This document shows, in pieces, positions 63,414 through 64,000 of a stretch of 64,000 bases of DNA (the first letter of the stretch is position 1; each line of letters begins with the position of its first letter). The notes beneath the pieces were generated by a model. The model was given only the letters and a program-made list of their open reading frames with translations, was not told the origin of the DNA and searched no databases. The DNA lies in assembly GCF_900104745.1 (NCBI RefSeq), contig NZ_LT629732.1, positions 248,001 to 312,000 on the forward strand. The letters are read 5' to 3'. Origin of the DNA: Actinopolymorpha singaporensis. GTDB taxonomy: Bacteria; Actinomycetota; Actinomycetes; Propionibacteriales; Actinopolymorphaceae. A program made the position numbers and the translations under genes.

Positions 63414-63682
63414 GAGCGCCCCCTTGTCGTCGTACTCTGCCTGCCACCAGGGCATGTCCAGGGCATGTCAAGGACACCTCTCGCTTCGGCGCCGCCGCGA
63501 TGTCCTGGCGTGTCGACGTCTTCGCGCAGCGTTACGACGCACCGTCGCCACATGCTGGTTCCCATCCTGCCGGGGCCGATTCCGGGCAATCCGGCCAGGG
63601 CCGGTCCTCCTCGCCCGCTCCGGCTGGGCTGCTTGCCGGAAACCTTCCCTGCTCTTGGACTAAATCACAGGTCGCTCTCAGG
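63414..63682. other. Gap upstream of winged-helix gene
   Basis: No receiver-domain coding sequence or other gene is recognisable in any frame here; it contains the nucleotidyltransferase upstream region. The 63683-63740 part carries the promoter-like signal listed separately. Confidence 0.5.
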
Positions 63683-63711
63683 TTGACCCGCGAAGCTCCC
63701 CCGCGTAGCCA
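63683..63711 (+). promoter_or_regulatory. Candidate promoter of winged-helix gene
   Basis: TTGACC (63683-63688), a 17-bp spacer, and TAGCCA (63706-63711) would place the transcript start about 23 nt before the GTG at 63741. Confidence 0.45.
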
Positions 63712-63740
63712 ACCCCTATTCCGACCCCTGAGGACCGCCG

Positions 63741-64000
63741 GTGTTGACCTACTGTGACCTGGAACTCGACGAGCACGCCCACGAGGTTCGCCGCAGCGGC
63801 GTCACCGTCAGGCTCTCCCCCACCGAGTTCAACCTGCTCCGTTACCTCCTGATCAACGCGGAGAAGGTCGTGAGCAAGACCCAGATCCTGGACCGGGTGT
63901 GGGACTACCAGGCGGGCGGCGACAGCCGCATCGTCGAGTCCTACATCAGCTACCTGCGCCGCAAGATCGACAAGCAGGACCCGCCTCTCATCCACACCGT
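63741..64000 (+). CDS. OmpR-type winged-helix protein lacking a receiver domain (runs off window)
   Basis: GTG 63741, preceded by GAGGA at 7 nt, opens a frame encoding VLTYCDLELDEHAH, then LSPTEFNLLRYLLINAEKVV, SKTQILDRVWDY and SRIVESYISYLRRKID: the OmpR/PhoB winged-helix effector typical of actinobacterial response regulators. An in-frame TGA at 63729 and absence of receiver sequence upstream show that the usual ~120-residue phosphoacceptor domain is missing. With its own promoter-like signal and ribosome binding site it may be expressed as a stand-alone DNA-binding protein; otherwise it is a 5'-truncated relic. The C-terminus lies beyond the window. Confidence 0.8.
   Translation, partial: MLTYCDLELDEHAHEVRRSGVTVRLSPTEFNLLRYLLINAEKVVSKTQILDRVWDYQAGGDSRIVESYISYLRRKIDKQDPPLIHT

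Overview
The window is a high-GC chromosomal segment of an actinomycete. Evidence for this is the strong G/C third-codon preference, frequent GTG starts, Tat/lipoprotein secretion signals, LGFP cell-wall repeats, a DUF222/HNH protein, a Tex homologue and a rhamnose pathway with a fused aldolase/dehydrogenase. The gene mix resembles Propionibacteriales (Kribbella/Actinopolymorpha-like soil organisms); that placement is a guess. I saw no rRNA, tRNA, CRISPR array, prophage or intact insertion sequence.

Layout. 1-1.6 kb: 5' part of a CYP102-type P450 on the minus strand, divergent from a TetR regulator, with two identical palindromic operators between them. 1.8-8.8 kb: FAD monooxygenase, DUF1275 membrane protein, orphan GltD-like oxidoreductase and Tex. 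8.9-14.1 kb: DUF402 protein, a cluster of near-identical 16-bp palindromes, and two paralogous secreted LGFP-repeat/M15 peptidases flanking a lipoprotein. 14.2-19.7 kb: prolyl oligopeptidase coupled to a TetR regulator, DUF2568 membrane protein, VOC protein, aspartate-semialdehyde dehydrogenase. 19.8-24.0 kb: a tightly overlapping MoxR-DUF58-DUF4129 operon. 24.3-36.6 kb: sugar kinase, peptide-type binding protein, flavoprotein, an SDR/enolase-superfamily/Gfo-Idh-MocA carbohydrate operon whose last gene is internally deleted, an AlkA-Ogt alkylation repair operon, a DAO-type oxidase and a lactonase.

36.6-43.1 kb is an L-rhamnose catabolic operon on the minus strand (rhaM, rhaI, rhaDE fusion, rhaB), followed by an alcohol dehydrogenase. 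It has a recognisable promoter and a LacI-type operator at the predicted transcription start. A Gfo/Idh/MocA oxidoreductase and an S9 peptidase lie divergently.

48.6-61.0 kb looks like an uncharacterised glycoside-utilisation locus: a GH2 enzyme with its own operator-like palindrome, a 581-residue predicted alpha-toroid/beta-sandwich protein, a single-chain Gfo/Idh/MocA plus aldo-keto reductase fusion, a Tat/lipoprotein sugar-binding protein with two permeases, a small LuxR-type regulator, and an overlapping ThuA / Gfo-Idh-MocA pair. ThuA-ThuB homologues are linked to 3-keto-disaccharide metabolism elsewhere, so redox processing of imported glycosides is a reasonable hypothesis. The segment ends with a frameshifted subtilase remnant, a MetF-like protein, a nucleotidyltransferase, and a winged-helix protein of response-regulator type that lacks a receiver domain yet has its own promoter-like signal and ribosome binding site; it runs off the window end.
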